A DNA stretch of 34,964 nt from Terriglobia bacterium (lineage in GTDB: Bacteria > Acidobacteriota > Terriglobia > Bryobacterales > Bryobacteraceae): positions 1 through 34,964 of the forward strand of contig JAIQFJ010000010.1 of NCBI GenBank assembly GCA_020073325.1, given 5' to 3'. Both the position numbers and the translations under genes were made by a program. Within the stretch, counting starts at the first letter, position 1. The number at the start of each line of letters is the position of its first letter. Shown here piece by piece: positions 8,789-18,033 of this stretch. The notes below the pieces were generated by a model that ran no database searches, was not told the origin of the DNA, and saw only the letters and a list, made by a program, of their open reading frames with translations.

Positions 8789-10031
8789 GGGCGGCCTCTA
8801 CGGTGTGTCGAATATCGTCTTCGGTGTGCGCGGCGGAAACGAATCCTGCTTCGAATTGCGATGGCGCAAGGTACACGCCGCGCTCCAGCATGAAGTGGAA
8901 GAATTTCGCGAATTTCCCAGTGTCGCTGCGCTTGGCCGATTCCCAGTCCGTCACCGGACGATCGGTGAAGAAAAAAGTGAACATGGAGCCGACGCGATTG
9001 ATGGTGACGCCGGGGGGCGTCCACGCGGTCAACTGAGCGGAGCGCGCCTCGAGGGTCTCGTAAACTTCGGGATGCGCCAGCAGATATTTCAGCATCGCCA
9101 GACCGGCGGCCACGGCCAGCGGATTTCCGGATAATGTTCCCGCCTGATAAACCGGGCCGAGCGGAGCGATCTTCTTCATGATGTCGGCGCGTCCGCCATA
9201 TGCGGCCAAGGGCAATCCGCCGCCGATGATTTTCCCGAACGTGCTCATGTCCGGCTGGATCTTGAAGCGTTCCTGCGCGCCGCCGAAGGACACGCGGAAG
9301 CCGGTCATCACTTCGTCGAAGATCAGCACCGCTCCGTGGCGAGCCGTCAGAGCCCGCAGCGCTTCCAGAAATCCGGGCGCGGGAGGGACGCAGCCCATGT
9401 TGCCGACCACGGGCTCGACAATCACGGCGGCGATTTTATCGTCATACTCGGCGAACGCCCGCTCGGCCGCCGCGATCGAGTTGTAAGGCAGCGCGATGGT
9501 CGTATTGGCGAACCCCGCCGGGACGCCGGCCGTATCGGCGATGCCGAGCGTCGCCATGCCCGATCCCGCCTTGACCAGCAGCGAATCGACGTGGCCGTGA
9601 TAGCAGCCTTCGAACTTGATGGTGAGATCGCGGCCGGTGAATCCGCGCGCGACGCGCAGGGCGCTCATGGTCGCTTCGGTGCCGGAGTTGACCAGGCGCA
9701 CCATCTCCATCGACGGCACGATCTTCGTCAGCAGTTCGGCCATTTCGACTTCGCGCGCGGTGGGTGCGCCGAAGCTGGTGCCGCACTCGATCACTTCGCG
9801 CAAAGCATCCGTCACGAACGGCGGGCGATGGCCGAGAATGAGCGGACCCCACGAGCCGACGTAATCGATGTATGAATTTCCGTCGATGTCGAAAATGCGC
9901 GACCCTTCGCCGCGTGCGATGAACAGCGGGACTCCGCCGACGCCGCGAAACGCGCGGACGGGCGAGTTGACGCCGCCCGGAATATGCTCCTGTGCGCGCG
10001 CGAACCACGCCTCGGAATTGGAAATTTTCAT
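8763..10031 (-). CDS. hemL: Glutamate-1-semialdehyde 2,1-aminomutase
   Basis: [68 protein letters not shown]...[21 protein letters not shown]...[13 protein letters not shown]. Confidence 0.97.
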   Translation of the reverse strand: MKISNSEAWFARAQEHIPGGVNSPVRAFRGVGGVPLFIARGEGSRIFDIDGNSYIDYVGSWGPLILGHRPPFVTDALREVIECGTSFGAPTAREVEMAELLTKIVPSMEMVRLVNSGTEATMSALRVARGFTGRDLTIKFEGCYHGHVDSLLVKAGSGMATLGIADTAGVPAGFANTTIALPYNSIAAAERAFAEYDDKIAAVIVEPVVGNMGCVPPAPGFLEALRALTARHGAVLIFDEVMTGFRVSFGGAQERFKIQPDMSTFGKIIGGGLPLAAYGGRADIMKKIAPLGPVYQAGTLSGNPLAVAAGLAMLKYLLAHPEVYETLEARSAQLTAWTPPGVTINRVGSMFTFFFTDRPVTDWESAKRSDTGKFAKFFHFMLERGVYLAPSQFEAGFVSAAHTEDDIRHTVEAAREFFDRPV

Positions 10032-11215
10032 AGACTCGCGCGGGAGCTTTCCGGAATCACGCGATTCAGGAAGAAGTTCATCAGCACTTCCTGCAGCGTG
10101 CCGTTCAGGTTTTTCAGCAGGCGCTTGCGCAGCGTGAGATAGGGCTGCGTGCCGGCGAACAGGTCCTGCATCAGCTCGCGGAATCGCGGGCTGCGGCGCA
10201 TGAAGTGGATCATCCGCGCGGGTACGGTGTTGAACATGAATTTCCCGAGGAACACGCGCTTGGCCAGCGTCGCCGCGAATTCCAGATCCAGTGCGAACTC
10301 GCGCGCGACCATCGCGCGATACGCCGCCGCTTTTTCGGCGATCCCGTGCGCGTCGTCGACCACAACGCGGCTCGCCAGGTCGCCGGAGCGCATCGCGTAA
10401 TACAGGCCTTCTCCGGTGATCGGATCCACCAGGCCGCCTGCGTCGCCCACCGCGAGCCATCCGTCTCCCGAAACACGATTTTGCCGCCAGCCGGACGTTT
10501 CGAGCGACGGCAGCATGTGGCTGTAGAAGCGCGATCCTTTCCAGACAATGCCGCGCTCATCCATGTATTGTTCCAGGCGTGCGCGCAACACCTGCGCGGG
10601 CTCGCCTTTGCCGCAGATGCCGACCGAAAGATGTCCGCAGCGCGGAAAAACCCAGATGTAGCCTTCCAGGTTTTCCAGAAACTGAATGTCGATGCACTCC
10701 TGCGACGCGGGGACGTAATAGCCGAGGGCGCTCATGGTATCTTTGGCGCTCCACTCGGTGCCGACTTCGCGCAGCGGATTCCGCGCGCCGGTCGCGATGA
10801 TGCAGAAATCGGCCTCGGCGATTCCGCTTTGGGTCTTAATCCGCCAGCCGCGGCCGGCTCGCTCGATTCCCTGGACACGCGTCTTTTCGAGCGCGGCGCC
10901 GGCGCGGCCCGCGCGTTCGAGCAGCATCTGATTCAGGTCCATCCGCGAATAAATCACCAGCGGATGCGCCAGGTCCATCTTCACTTCGCCCGCTTTGGGA
11001 GCTGCAAGCGTCGTCTGATGGACCAGCCGTTTGGGCGTGTCGTTATCGATCAGAAATGGATACTCTTTGTACGCCTTGTACGTGAGGCCGCCGCCGCAGG
11101 GCTTTTCCCAGGCGAGCTTCTCGTCGAAAATCGACACGCGCAGCCCCGCGCTCGCGAGGCGTTCGGCCGCGAACGAGCCGGCAGGGCCTCCGCCCAATAC
11201 GGCCACAGTCTTCAT
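10028..11215 (-). CDS. Geranylgeranyl reductase family FAD-dependent oxidoreductase
   Basis: [45 protein letters not shown]...[31 protein letters not shown]. Confidence 0.9.
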   Translation of the reverse strand: MKTVAVLGGGPAGSFAAERLASAGLRVSIFDEKLAWEKPCGGGLTYKAYKEYPFLIDNDTPKRLVHQTTLAAPKAGEVKMDLAHPLVIYSRMDLNQMLLERAGRAGAALEKTRVQGIERAGRGWRIKTQSGIAEADFCIIATGARNPLREVGTEWSAKDTMSALGYYVPASQECIDIQFLENLEGYIWVFPRCGHLSVGICGKGEPAQVLRARLEQYMDERGIVWKGSRFYSHMLPSLETSGWRQNRVSGDGWLAVGDAGGLVDPITGEGLYYAMRSGDLASRVVVDDAHGIAEKAAAYRAMVAREFALDLEFAATLAKRVFLGKFMFNTVPARMIHFMRRSPRFRELMQDLFAGTQPYLTLRKRLLKNLNGTLQEVLMNFFLNRVIPESSRASL

Positions 11216-11691
11216 TGTTTCGACCCGATCGCGGGATGCCCGGGTGGAAGCTGTTTGCCGCCTTCGGGCGAGGGCGTGGCCGAGGGAGCGGCGGAGGGAT
11301 GACCCGGCGGCAACGCCTGTCCTCCTGGGGCTGGTGCGCCTTCGGGTGCGGATCCGGGCACCGCGCCTCCGCCATGCGGATTGGCTCCGTTTTCGGTGCG
11401 CCCGCGGACCACCCACTTGCCGCCCTTGCGATCCAGAACGTAGTTGATCATCATCGGGCCGGCGGTGTCGCCGCCGGCTTTGGGCCGGAACGCCACGGTG
11501 GCGCGCGCCTCGTCTTTCTGGAACGAAACCGATGTCACGTCGATCTGCATTCCGTTCGGATCGAGGCCGATACGGGACTGATTCGATTTCAGATAGTCGA
11601 GCACGCCGGCTCGCACCGCATCGGAGTTTTGGATGTCGCGGGAACAGGCGCCCAGCAGCAGGGCCGCCGCGATCAGAAGAAGATTTCGCAC
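11212..11691 (-). CDS. Putative lipoprotein, Pro/Gly-rich C-terminus
   Basis: MRNLLLIAAALLLGACSRDIQNSDAVRAGVLDYLKSNQSRIGLDPNGMQIDVTSVSFQKDEARATVAFRPKAG...; lipobox LLGAC; GTG start. Confidence 0.75.
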   Translation of the reverse strand: MRNLLLIAAALLLGACSRDIQNSDAVRAGVLDYLKSNQSRIGLDPNGMQIDVTSVSFQKDEARATVAFRPKAGGDTAGPMMINYVLDRKGGKWVVRGRTENGANPHGGGAVPGSAPEGAPAPGGQALPPGHPSAAPSATPSPEGGKQLPPGHPAIGSKQ

Positions 11692-11697
11692 ACCCCG

Positions 11698-11705
11698 ATT
11701 ATACT
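11698..11705. promoter_or_regulatory. Candidate overlapping bidirectional -10 element (TATAAT on minus, TATACT on plus)
   Basis: 20-nt gap accccgATTATACTcttgct between divergent starts 11691(-) and 11712(+); each -10 lies 6 nt from its start codon. Confidence 0.55.
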
Positions 11706-11711
11706 CTTGCT

Positions 11712-12887
11712 ATGCCCTCCATCCGATCCTTCGACGGCGGCGAATTCTCCGCTTACCTGGCCCTTCCGGCCGGCGGACGCGGCCCCGGAATCGTCGTTTT
11801 GCAGGAGATTTTCGGCGTCAACGCGAACATGCGATCCGTCTGCGACTGGTTCGCCGAGCGTGGATTCATCGCCCTCTGTCCCGATCTTTTCTGGCGGATC
11901 GAGCCCGGCATCGAGCTGACGCCCGAGCACGATCACGATCGCGCCATGGCGATGCTGGGCAAGCTCGATTTTCCGAAGGCGATCGCCGATGCGGCGGCCG
12001 CCATGGATTTTCTGCGAACGCATCCATCCTGTACCGGACGCGTCGGAGCTGTCGGATATTGTCTGGGCGGACGCCTCGCCTACGAAATGGCAGTGCGGCA
12101 GAAACCGGATTGTGCCGTCGGCTACTACGGCGTCGGAATCGAACAGGCGCTCGGCACGCTGAATTGTCCGCTGATGCTGCATGTCGCGGAACTCGACAAG
12201 TACGGGTCGCCCGAGATCATCGCGAAGATCACGGCGGCGCATCCCGATGCGGTCCGTGTTTATCCCGGCTCCGATCACGCCTTCGCGCGACGCAACGGCG
12301 CACACTACAACGCCGCCGCTGCCGAGCTCGCCAATCTGCGGACAATCGAGTTTCTGCTGCGGCATCTCATGCTGAAGCAGCACTCGCTCGAAGCGATCTG
12401 GGGCGAACATATCGAACACGAATTTTCGACGCGATCGACCGAAGACACCCTCGCCACCATGGTGGACGACGCGTATGTGAACCACATCCCGATCCTGACC
12501 GGCGGCGTCGGCAAGGAGCAGCTCCGCGAGTTCTACTCGAAACACTTCATCCCGCAGATGCCGCCGGACACCACGCTGACCCCCCTTTCCCGCACTATCG
12601 GTGACGATCAGATCGTCGATGAAATGATTTTCCAGTTCACGCACACGATCAAAATGGACTGGATGCTCCCCGGCGTCGAGCCCACCGGCAAGCGCGTCGA
12701 AGTGCCGCTGGTCGCGATCGTCCGCCTGCGCGGCGACAAGCTTGCGCATGAGCATATTTATTGGGATCAGGCGTCGGTGCTGGTGCAACTCGGCTTGCTC
12801 GACGCGGGGAAACTGCCGGTGGCCGGAGTGGAGAGCGCGCGGAAAGCGGTGAATCCGAAACTCGCCTCCCGGGCCTTGGGCGTCTGA
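11712..12887 (+). CDS. Dienelactone hydrolase fused to a SnoaL/NTF2-like domain
   Basis: N-term YLALPAGGRGPGIVVLQEIFGVNANMRSVCDWFAERGFIALCPDLFWR...VGAVGYCLGGRLAYE...YPGSDHAF (Cys nucleophile); C-term MVDDAYVNHIPILTGGVGKEQLREFYSKHFIPQMP... SnoaL-like. Confidence 0.88.
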   Translation: MPSIRSFDGGEFSAYLALPAGGRGPGIVVLQEIFGVNANMRSVCDWFAERGFIALCPDLFWRIEPGIELTPEHDHDRAMAMLGKLDFPKAIADAAAAMDFLRTHPSCTGRVGAVGYCLGGRLAYEMAVRQKPDCAVGYYGVGIEQALGTLNCPLMLHVAELDKYGSPEIIAKITAAHPDAVRVYPGSDHAFARRNGAHYNAAAAELANLRTIEFLLRHLMLKQHSLEAIWGEHIEHEFSTRSTEDTLATMVDDAYVNHIPILTGGVGKEQLREFYSKHFIPQMPPDTTLTPLSRTIGDDQIVDEMIFQFTHTIKMDWMLPGVEPTGKRVEVPLVAIVRLRGDKLAHEHIYWDQASVLVQLGLLDAGKLPVAGVESARKAVNPKLASRALGV

Positions 12888-12903
12888 ACCGCTGGTATAT
12901 AAT
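12876..12903 (+). promoter_or_regulatory. Candidate sigma70-type promoter for the downstream membrane protein gene
   Basis: TTGGGC (12876..12881), 16-nt spacer, TATAAT (12898..12903). Confidence 0.5.
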
Positions 12904-12969
12904 CGCCAGACACAGCTTTTATCAGACGGACATTTTGAATCGCGGCACAACGGGGAAGGGGACTGCCGC

Positions 12970-13650
12970 ATGTCTACTGCATCGGTATCGATTTCGCGCG
13001 ACGGGCAACGGGGCTCGTGGCTGCGCGCCAAGTACGTATTATTCCTGCTGGTCGGCGCGATGCTGGCCTATGTTGTGGGTCACAATGAGCGTTTTCTGAT
13101 CGACGCCAGGGATCCGGAATGGTTGCATATCCAGCCGTTCAAGTGGTGGCTTCTGCCGCACGGATTGACCGCGGCTTGCGCGCTCCTGCTGGGTCCAATG
13201 CAGTTTTCCGACCGTCTGCGCCGGCGGTTCGCGAAGCTTCATCGTGTCGCAGGACGATTCTATGTCGCCGGAGTTTTGGTCGGCGCTCCGCTGGGTTTCT
13301 ATGTCCAATATATTCAGGAGCCCGCGGGAGCATCGCGTTCCTTCACCGCGGCGGCCGTCGTGCAAACCGCGACGTGGATCCTGACTACCTTGATCGCGTT
13401 CGCGTACATCCTGAAAGGAAACGTCCAGCAGCATCGGGTCTGGATGACGCGCAGTTTCGCGGTCGCCCTGGTGTTTCTCGAAGTGCGCGTGATCCTCGGT
13501 GTCACGGGATGGGAGACGCGCGGACCGGCGATGGTCGAATCGGTGGTCTGGTTCTGCAATACGATGTCGATCTTCCTCGCTGACATCGTTCTGCAATTCC
13601 AGGAGCCCGGGCGCACCCGCGCGGTCAAGTCGAGAGCCGCCGAGGCTTAA
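12970..13650 (+). CDS. DUF2306-like multi-pass membrane protein
   Basis: YVLFLLVGAMLAYVVGHNERFLIDA...LTAACALLLGPMQFSDRLRRRFAKLHRVAGRFYVAGVLVGAPLGFYVQ...QQHRVWMTRSFAVALVFLEVRVIL. Confidence 0.8.
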   Translation: MSTASVSISRDGQRGSWLRAKYVLFLLVGAMLAYVVGHNERFLIDARDPEWLHIQPFKWWLLPHGLTAACALLLGPMQFSDRLRRRFAKLHRVAGRFYVAGVLVGAPLGFYVQYIQEPAGASRSFTAAAVVQTATWILTTLIAFAYILKGNVQQHRVWMTRSFAVALVFLEVRVILGVTGWETRGPAMVESVVWFCNTMSIFLADIVLQFQEPGRTRAVKSRAAEA

Positions 13651-14087
13651 CGCCCTTCCGGCTTTTCCTGGGGACCGAAGGTCTTTCCCGCCCCGGCGGC
13701 CAGCGCCTGTTTCTCCGTGTCACTCAGCCTGGCCGCGGGGTGCATCGGAAGATAGAACCACGGCGGCATCTCACCGGTTGCGACCTGATCGGCGATGTCC
13801 TTGGCATGGCGTTGCGGACCGTCCCATGCGGTGAAATTCAGGTGACGCCGTCCGCAGCCCACGTCATGCGCGAGCAGCCAGGACACCGGCGCGACGTAGG
13901 AATACCAGGGCCAGACCGTCTGATTGCTGTGGCAATCGAAGCAGGCGCGCCGGAATAATTCCCGCGTCTGCGGCGAATCCCACGCAGGCTCTTTGGTCAC
14001 CGGAGGATTCGTGTGGTCATGGCCGAAGGGGACCAGTTGAATCACCAGGGTGGTCGCCAAAATCCACTTCCAGATCTTGCCGAGCAT
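13647..14087 (-). CDS. Haem-binding-domain protein (cytochrome-like, CxxCH)
   Basis: MLGKIWKWILATTLVIQLVPFGHDHTNPPVTKEPAWDSPQTRELFRRACFDCHSNQTVWPWYSYVAPVSWLLAHDV...MPPWFYLPMHPAARLSDTEK. Confidence 0.9.
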   Translation of the reverse strand: MLGKIWKWILATTLVIQLVPFGHDHTNPPVTKEPAWDSPQTRELFRRACFDCHSNQTVWPWYSYVAPVSWLLAHDVGCGRRHLNFTAWDGPQRHAKDIADQVATGEMPPWFYLPMHPAARLSDTEKQALAAGAGKTFGPQEKPEGR

Positions 14088-14201
14088 TTTTACAGGATAA
14101 CGGAGACTGCGATTTCGTCAGCTCGCTGATACCACCTGAATTGCAAAGATGCGAACAGCGAGCCGCGGCCACAGGGAGCGGTTTAACGCCCGGGTTTCCA
14201 C

Positions 14202-14597
14202 TCAGCGGACCACAATCGATGAAATCCGGTCGTTCCACGTGTGGCCATCTCGAAATCGCTGCGTCCGCAGATCGCCGATGTCGCGGCGAAACTCCGCGCT
14301 GCCGCCGCTGAAGTTGCGATCGTTAAAAACCACGACGCGCGCTTTGCCGAAAAGCTGAATCGACGAAATGTTGTCGCCGAAATTTCCTGGCAGCCGCTCC
14401 AGTCGGTCGCCGCGATTCACGCAGAACCGGTCGCCTCGAAAACCCTGTTCTTTGAAGAAGCACGCGCCGGTACGAGGCATCGGACGATTATTCCAGGACC
14501 GGTCCCAGTTCGGATTGCCGCGATAAATCCACGGATCCTGAGCGAATGCCGCAACCGCACACAAGACAAGGCCGAAGGCAATGAGAACTCGTTTCAT
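14202..14597 (-). CDS. Secreted beta/gamma-crystallin-like (peptidase inhibitor I36-like) protein
   Basis: MKRVLIAFGLVLCAVAAFAQDPWIYRG...GACFFKEQGFRGDRFCVNRGDRLERLPGNFGDNISSIQLFGKARVVVFNDRNFSGGSAEFRRDIGDL...WNDRISSIVVR; two Greek-key-like repeats. Confidence 0.8.
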   Translation of the reverse strand: MKRVLIAFGLVLCAVAAFAQDPWIYRGNPNWDRSWNNRPMPRTGACFFKEQGFRGDRFCVNRGDRLERLPGNFGDNISSIQLFGKARVVVFNDRNFSGGSAEFRRDIGDLRTQRFRDGHTWNDRISSIVVR

Positions 14598-14614
14598 CAA
14601 GCCTATTCTACTGC

Positions 14615-15901
14615 CTACAGCGCTCGAGCAATCGCATCCGCGTCGTTCGGCACCACCACGCTTTGATTGCCGAAGCGCGATTCGATCCGCGCGCCATCGG
14701 GAGCCTTTAACTGGCCGGTGTGATAGCGATAAATATAGTCGGGATCCTTGAGAACATTTCCCGTGAGCACCGCGACGACGTCCGCATCGCGCGCGACCAC
14801 GCCTTGCGCGGTCAGCTTTCGCAATCCCGCGAGCGTCGCCGCCGACGCCGGTTCGCATCCGATGCCGCAGCGCCCGATGATCGCTTTCGCGTCGGCGATC
14901 TCCTGCTCGCTGACTTTGTCCACCACTCCGCACGACGATCGAATTTCATGCAATGCCTTGGGCCACGACACCGGATCGCCGATGCGGATCGCCGTCGCCA
15001 GCGTCTCCGGTTTTTCGACCGCCCGAAATTCGCCGCCGCGCTGCATGAAATCGTAAAACGGCGCCGATCCTTCTGCTTGAATGACGGCCAGCCGCGGCAT
15101 TTTGTCGATCAGACCAAGTGCGTGCGCCTCGCGCAGCGCCTTGCCGAATGCCGATGTGTTGCCCAGATTGCCGCCCGGCAGCACGATCCAATCCGGCGCG
15201 CGCCAGTCGCGCTGATCGAGCATTTCGAAGATGATCGTTTTTTGTCCCTCGATCCGAAACGGATTCACCGAGTTCAGCAGATAAATTCCCAGACGCTCGG
15301 CGAGCACACGCACCAGCGCCAGGATCTGATCGAAATTCGCCTCCACCTCGAACGTGCGCGCGCCGTACTCCAAAGCCTGCGCTAACTTCCCGAAGGAAAT
15401 ATTTCCATGCGGCAGAAAAATCAGAGCCTCGATTCCAGCCGCCGCCGCATACGCCGCCATCGAGGCCGACGTGTTCCCGGTCGACACGCACGCGACCCGC
15501 TTCATTCCCAGGCGCCGCGCCTGCGCGACGCCGCACGTCATGCCGTTGTCCTTGAACGATCCGGTGGGATTGAATCCCTGATGCTTGAATGTCAGGCGAT
15601 CCAGTCCGCCATATTCTGCGGCGGCCGGGGCGTCGAGCAGCGGCGTGTTTCCTTCACGCAACGTCGTGACCTGCGCGTAATCGCCGAGAAACGGAAACAG
15701 CTCGCGATAGCGCCACACACCGCTCTGATCGAGTGGCGCGTTCGACATTCTGCGTTCCCGAAAGACGCGCTTCAGATCGCACGCATCGATCGCGCCATAA
15801 ACCGCTTCGAGCAGTCCGCCGCATTTCGTGCAGTTATACAGGACATCCGTAATCGCGTACCGCGCGCGGCAGTCCGCGTTGAAGCAAATCAGCTCCGCCA
15901 T
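14615..15901 (-). CDS. thrC: Threonine synthase
   Basis: MAELICFNADCRARYAITDVLYNCTKCGGLLEAVYG...LREGNTPLLDAPAAAEYGGLDRLTFKHQGFNPTGSFKDNGMTCGVAQA...STGNTSASMAAYAAAAG. Confidence 0.93.
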   Translation of the reverse strand: MAELICFNADCRARYAITDVLYNCTKCGGLLEAVYGAIDACDLKRVFRERRMSNAPLDQSGVWRYRELFPFLGDYAQVTTLREGNTPLLDAPAAAEYGGLDRLTFKHQGFNPTGSFKDNGMTCGVAQARRLGMKRVACVSTGNTSASMAAYAAAAGIEALIFLPHGNISFGKLAQALEYGARTFEVEANFDQILALVRVLAERLGIYLLNSVNPFRIEGQKTIIFEMLDQRDWRAPDWIVLPGGNLGNTSAFGKALREAHALGLIDKMPRLAVIQAEGSAPFYDFMQRGGEFRAVEKPETLATAIRIGDPVSWPKALHEIRSSCGVVDKVSEQEIADAKAIIGRCGIGCEPASAATLAGLRKLTAQGVVARDADVVAVLTGNVLKDPDYIYRYHTGQLKAPDGARIESRFGNQSVVVPNDADAIARAL

Positions 15902-15916
15902 ATGTTCTAACTTTAG

Positions 15917-16876
15917 ATGATGCTCGCCGTTTATCTCGAATCCGGACGCGTCGAAGTCCGCAAACAGCCGCTGCCGCGCATCGCCGAAGGATTTGCGCGG
16001 ATCCGCATGCTGGCCGCCGGAATCTGCTCTACCGACCTCGAACTCCAGCGCGGCTACTACGGATTTTCCGGCACGCCCGGACATGAATTCGTCGGTGAAG
16101 TGGTCGCGTGCGAAGACAAGAAGTGGATTGGCGAGCGCGTCGCCGGCGAAATCAATCTCGCCTGCGGACATTGCGACTGGTGCGCGCGCGGGCTCGGCCG
16201 CCATTGCCCCACGCGCACCGTGCTCGGCATCGTGAAGCATCCCGGCGCGTTTCGCGAATTTCTCACGCTGCCGGTCCGCAACCTGCGTCGCGTGCCTGCT
16301 TCGATTCCACTGGAACACGCCGTCTTCATCGAGCCGGTCGCGGCCGCGTGCGAGATTCTCGATCAGGTCCGCATTGCGAAACGCGAGCGCGTCGCAGTGC
16401 TCGGCGACGGCAAACTCGGCCTGCTGATCGCGCAGGTCTTGCAGGCGCACGGCGCCGAAGTGCATCTTTTCGGGCGGCATCGGGAGAAACTTAAGATCGC
16501 GCAAAATGCAGGAATTTGCGTCGAAAAAGTGGCTAAAATGCCGCATTCTGCCTATCGTTTCGTCGTGGATGCGACCGGATCGGCCGAGGGACTGCGGTCG
16601 GCGGTCGCGATGACGGAGCCGCGCGGGACGGTCATCATGAAATCGACGGTGCACGGCCTTGTCCCGATCGACACCGCCGCGGTGATCGTCCCTGAGATCA
16701 CGCTGGTGGGCTCGCGTTGCGGACGTTTCGAGCCAGCCGTCAAACTGCTCGCATCGGGTAAAGTGCGTGTCGGCGATCTGATCTCCGAAGAATTTCCGCT
16801 CGATCGCGCGCCGGAAGCGTTCGCGCGCGCAGCGACGAAAGGCGTCCTGAAAATCCTGCTTCGGCCGCCGTCCTAG
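15917..16876 (+). CDS. Zinc-dependent alcohol dehydrogenase-like (MDR family) protein; second ATG at 15920 possible
   Basis: RMLAAGICSTDLELQRGYYGFSGTPGHEFVGEVVACEDKKWIGERVAGEINLACGHCDWCARGLGRHCPTRTVLGI...VAVLGDGKLGLLIAQVLQAHGAEVHLFGRH. Confidence 0.9.
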   Translation: MMLAVYLESGRVEVRKQPLPRIAEGFARIRMLAAGICSTDLELQRGYYGFSGTPGHEFVGEVVACEDKKWIGERVAGEINLACGHCDWCARGLGRHCPTRTVLGIVKHPGAFREFLTLPVRNLRRVPASIPLEHAVFIEPVAAACEILDQVRIAKRERVAVLGDGKLGLLIAQVLQAHGAEVHLFGRHREKLKIAQNAGICVEKVAKMPHSAYRFVVDATGSAEGLRSAVAMTEPRGTVIMKSTVHGLVPIDTAAVIVPEITLVGSRCGRFEPAVKLLASGKVRVGDLISEEFPLDRAPEAFARAATKGVLKILLRPPS

Positions 16877-16906
16877 TGGCGGCTGCGCGCGACGGTAAAA
16901 TAACTC

Positions 16907-17815
16907 ATGCTCCGAAAGGCCGCGTTGCTTCCCGCCGTCTTGATTCTGTCTTCCTGCTCGGTCAAAAAATACGCGATCAATCAGCTCGGCGACGCGCTCG
17001 CCGGCACCGGTACGAGCTTCGCCGCCGACGACGATCCTGAACTCATCCGCGCCGCGGTGCCGTTCAGCCTCAAGCTGGTCGAAAGCCTGCTTCTCGAAAG
17101 CCCGCGCCACGAAGGATTGCTGCTCGCCGCGTCCCGGGGCTTCACGCAGTTCGCCTACGCGTTTGTCCAGGAAGACGCCGACGAGCTTCAGGACACCGAT
17201 CGCGTCCGCTCCGCGCAGATGCGCGCCCGCGCCGCGAAGCTTTACATCCGGGCCCGCAACTACGGCCTCCGCGGACTGGAAGTGCGCCACAAAGATTTCA
17301 TCGCGCGCCTGAAAGCGAATCCGAAAGAGGCCGTGAAGGAGCTGAAAAAGCCTGAGGTCGAGCTGATGTACTGGACCACGCTCTCCTGGGCCGCCGCGCT
17401 CTCCGCCTCGCACGACTTCGCGATGCTGCCCGAAATCCCGCGCTTCGAAGCGCTCGCCGACCGAGTCCTGGAACTCGACGATACCTACGACGAAGGCGCC
17501 ATTCACGGCTTTCTGATTACCTATGAAATGTCCCGCTTGAACCCGAAGCCGGATCGAGTCGCGCTCGCGAAGGCGCATTTCGATCGCAACATCGCGCTCG
17601 CGAATGGCCACCAGGCCGCGCCGTTCGTGACGTACGCCGAAAACGTGCTCGTGTTTCAGAAAGACAAGGCCGGTTTCCAGCAGATGCTGCAGCAGGCCCT
17701 GAAAATTGACGTCAACCCCTGGCCCGAGCATCGCCAGTTGAACCTCTTCATGCAGCGCCGCGCCCGCTGGCTGCTATCGCGCACCGATAAATTGTTTCCC
17801 GCGCCGAAATCGTGA
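16907..17815 (+). CDS. TRAP-transporter TatT-like TPR lipoprotein
   Basis: MLRKAALLPAVLILSSCSVKKYAINQLGDALAGTGTSFAADDDPELIRAAVPFSLKLVESLLLESPRHEGLLLAASRGFTQFAYAFVQEDAD...; lipobox SSC. Confidence 0.82.
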   Translation: MLRKAALLPAVLILSSCSVKKYAINQLGDALAGTGTSFAADDDPELIRAAVPFSLKLVESLLLESPRHEGLLLAASRGFTQFAYAFVQEDADELQDTDRVRSAQMRARAAKLYIRARNYGLRGLEVRHKDFIARLKANPKEAVKELKKPEVELMYWTTLSWAAALSASHDFAMLPEIPRFEALADRVLELDDTYDEGAIHGFLITYEMSRLNPKPDRVALAKAHFDRNIALANGHQAAPFVTYAENVLVFQKDKAGFQQMLQQALKIDVNPWPEHRQLNLFMQRRARWLLSRTDKLFPAPKS

Positions 17816-17967
17816 TGCCCACACTCGGGGAATTTCGAAACGAACTTCTCCGGGCGTTCCCGCCGCGACGTTTCGACGGACTGGTCTCCGATCACTATGA
17901 ATGTGATGAAGGTCCGATGCTCAGGCGCGAATTAAGCGGAAAGAGCTGGGTTGCGTCACTCGCATGA
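17815..17967 (+). pseudogene. Short ORF resembling the N-terminus of a DUF6714-like family, possibly truncated
   Basis: MPTLGEFRNELLRAFPPRRFDGLVSDHYECDEGPMLRRELSGKSWVASLA*; TGATG overlap with the upstream gene; ends early. Confidence 0.3.
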
Positions 17968-18033
17968 CGACTCGGACCGCGCCTTAGAGTATTGGTCTGG
18001 TCATCGCGGCGAGCCGCCGGTTGATGCGCAAAC

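Noticed and set aside
15902-17731. N-terminal extension of the 1038-aa minus ORF 14615..17731
   Set aside because: Only the MAELICFNADC... portion is threonine synthase; the extension is antisense to the MDR and TatT-like genes
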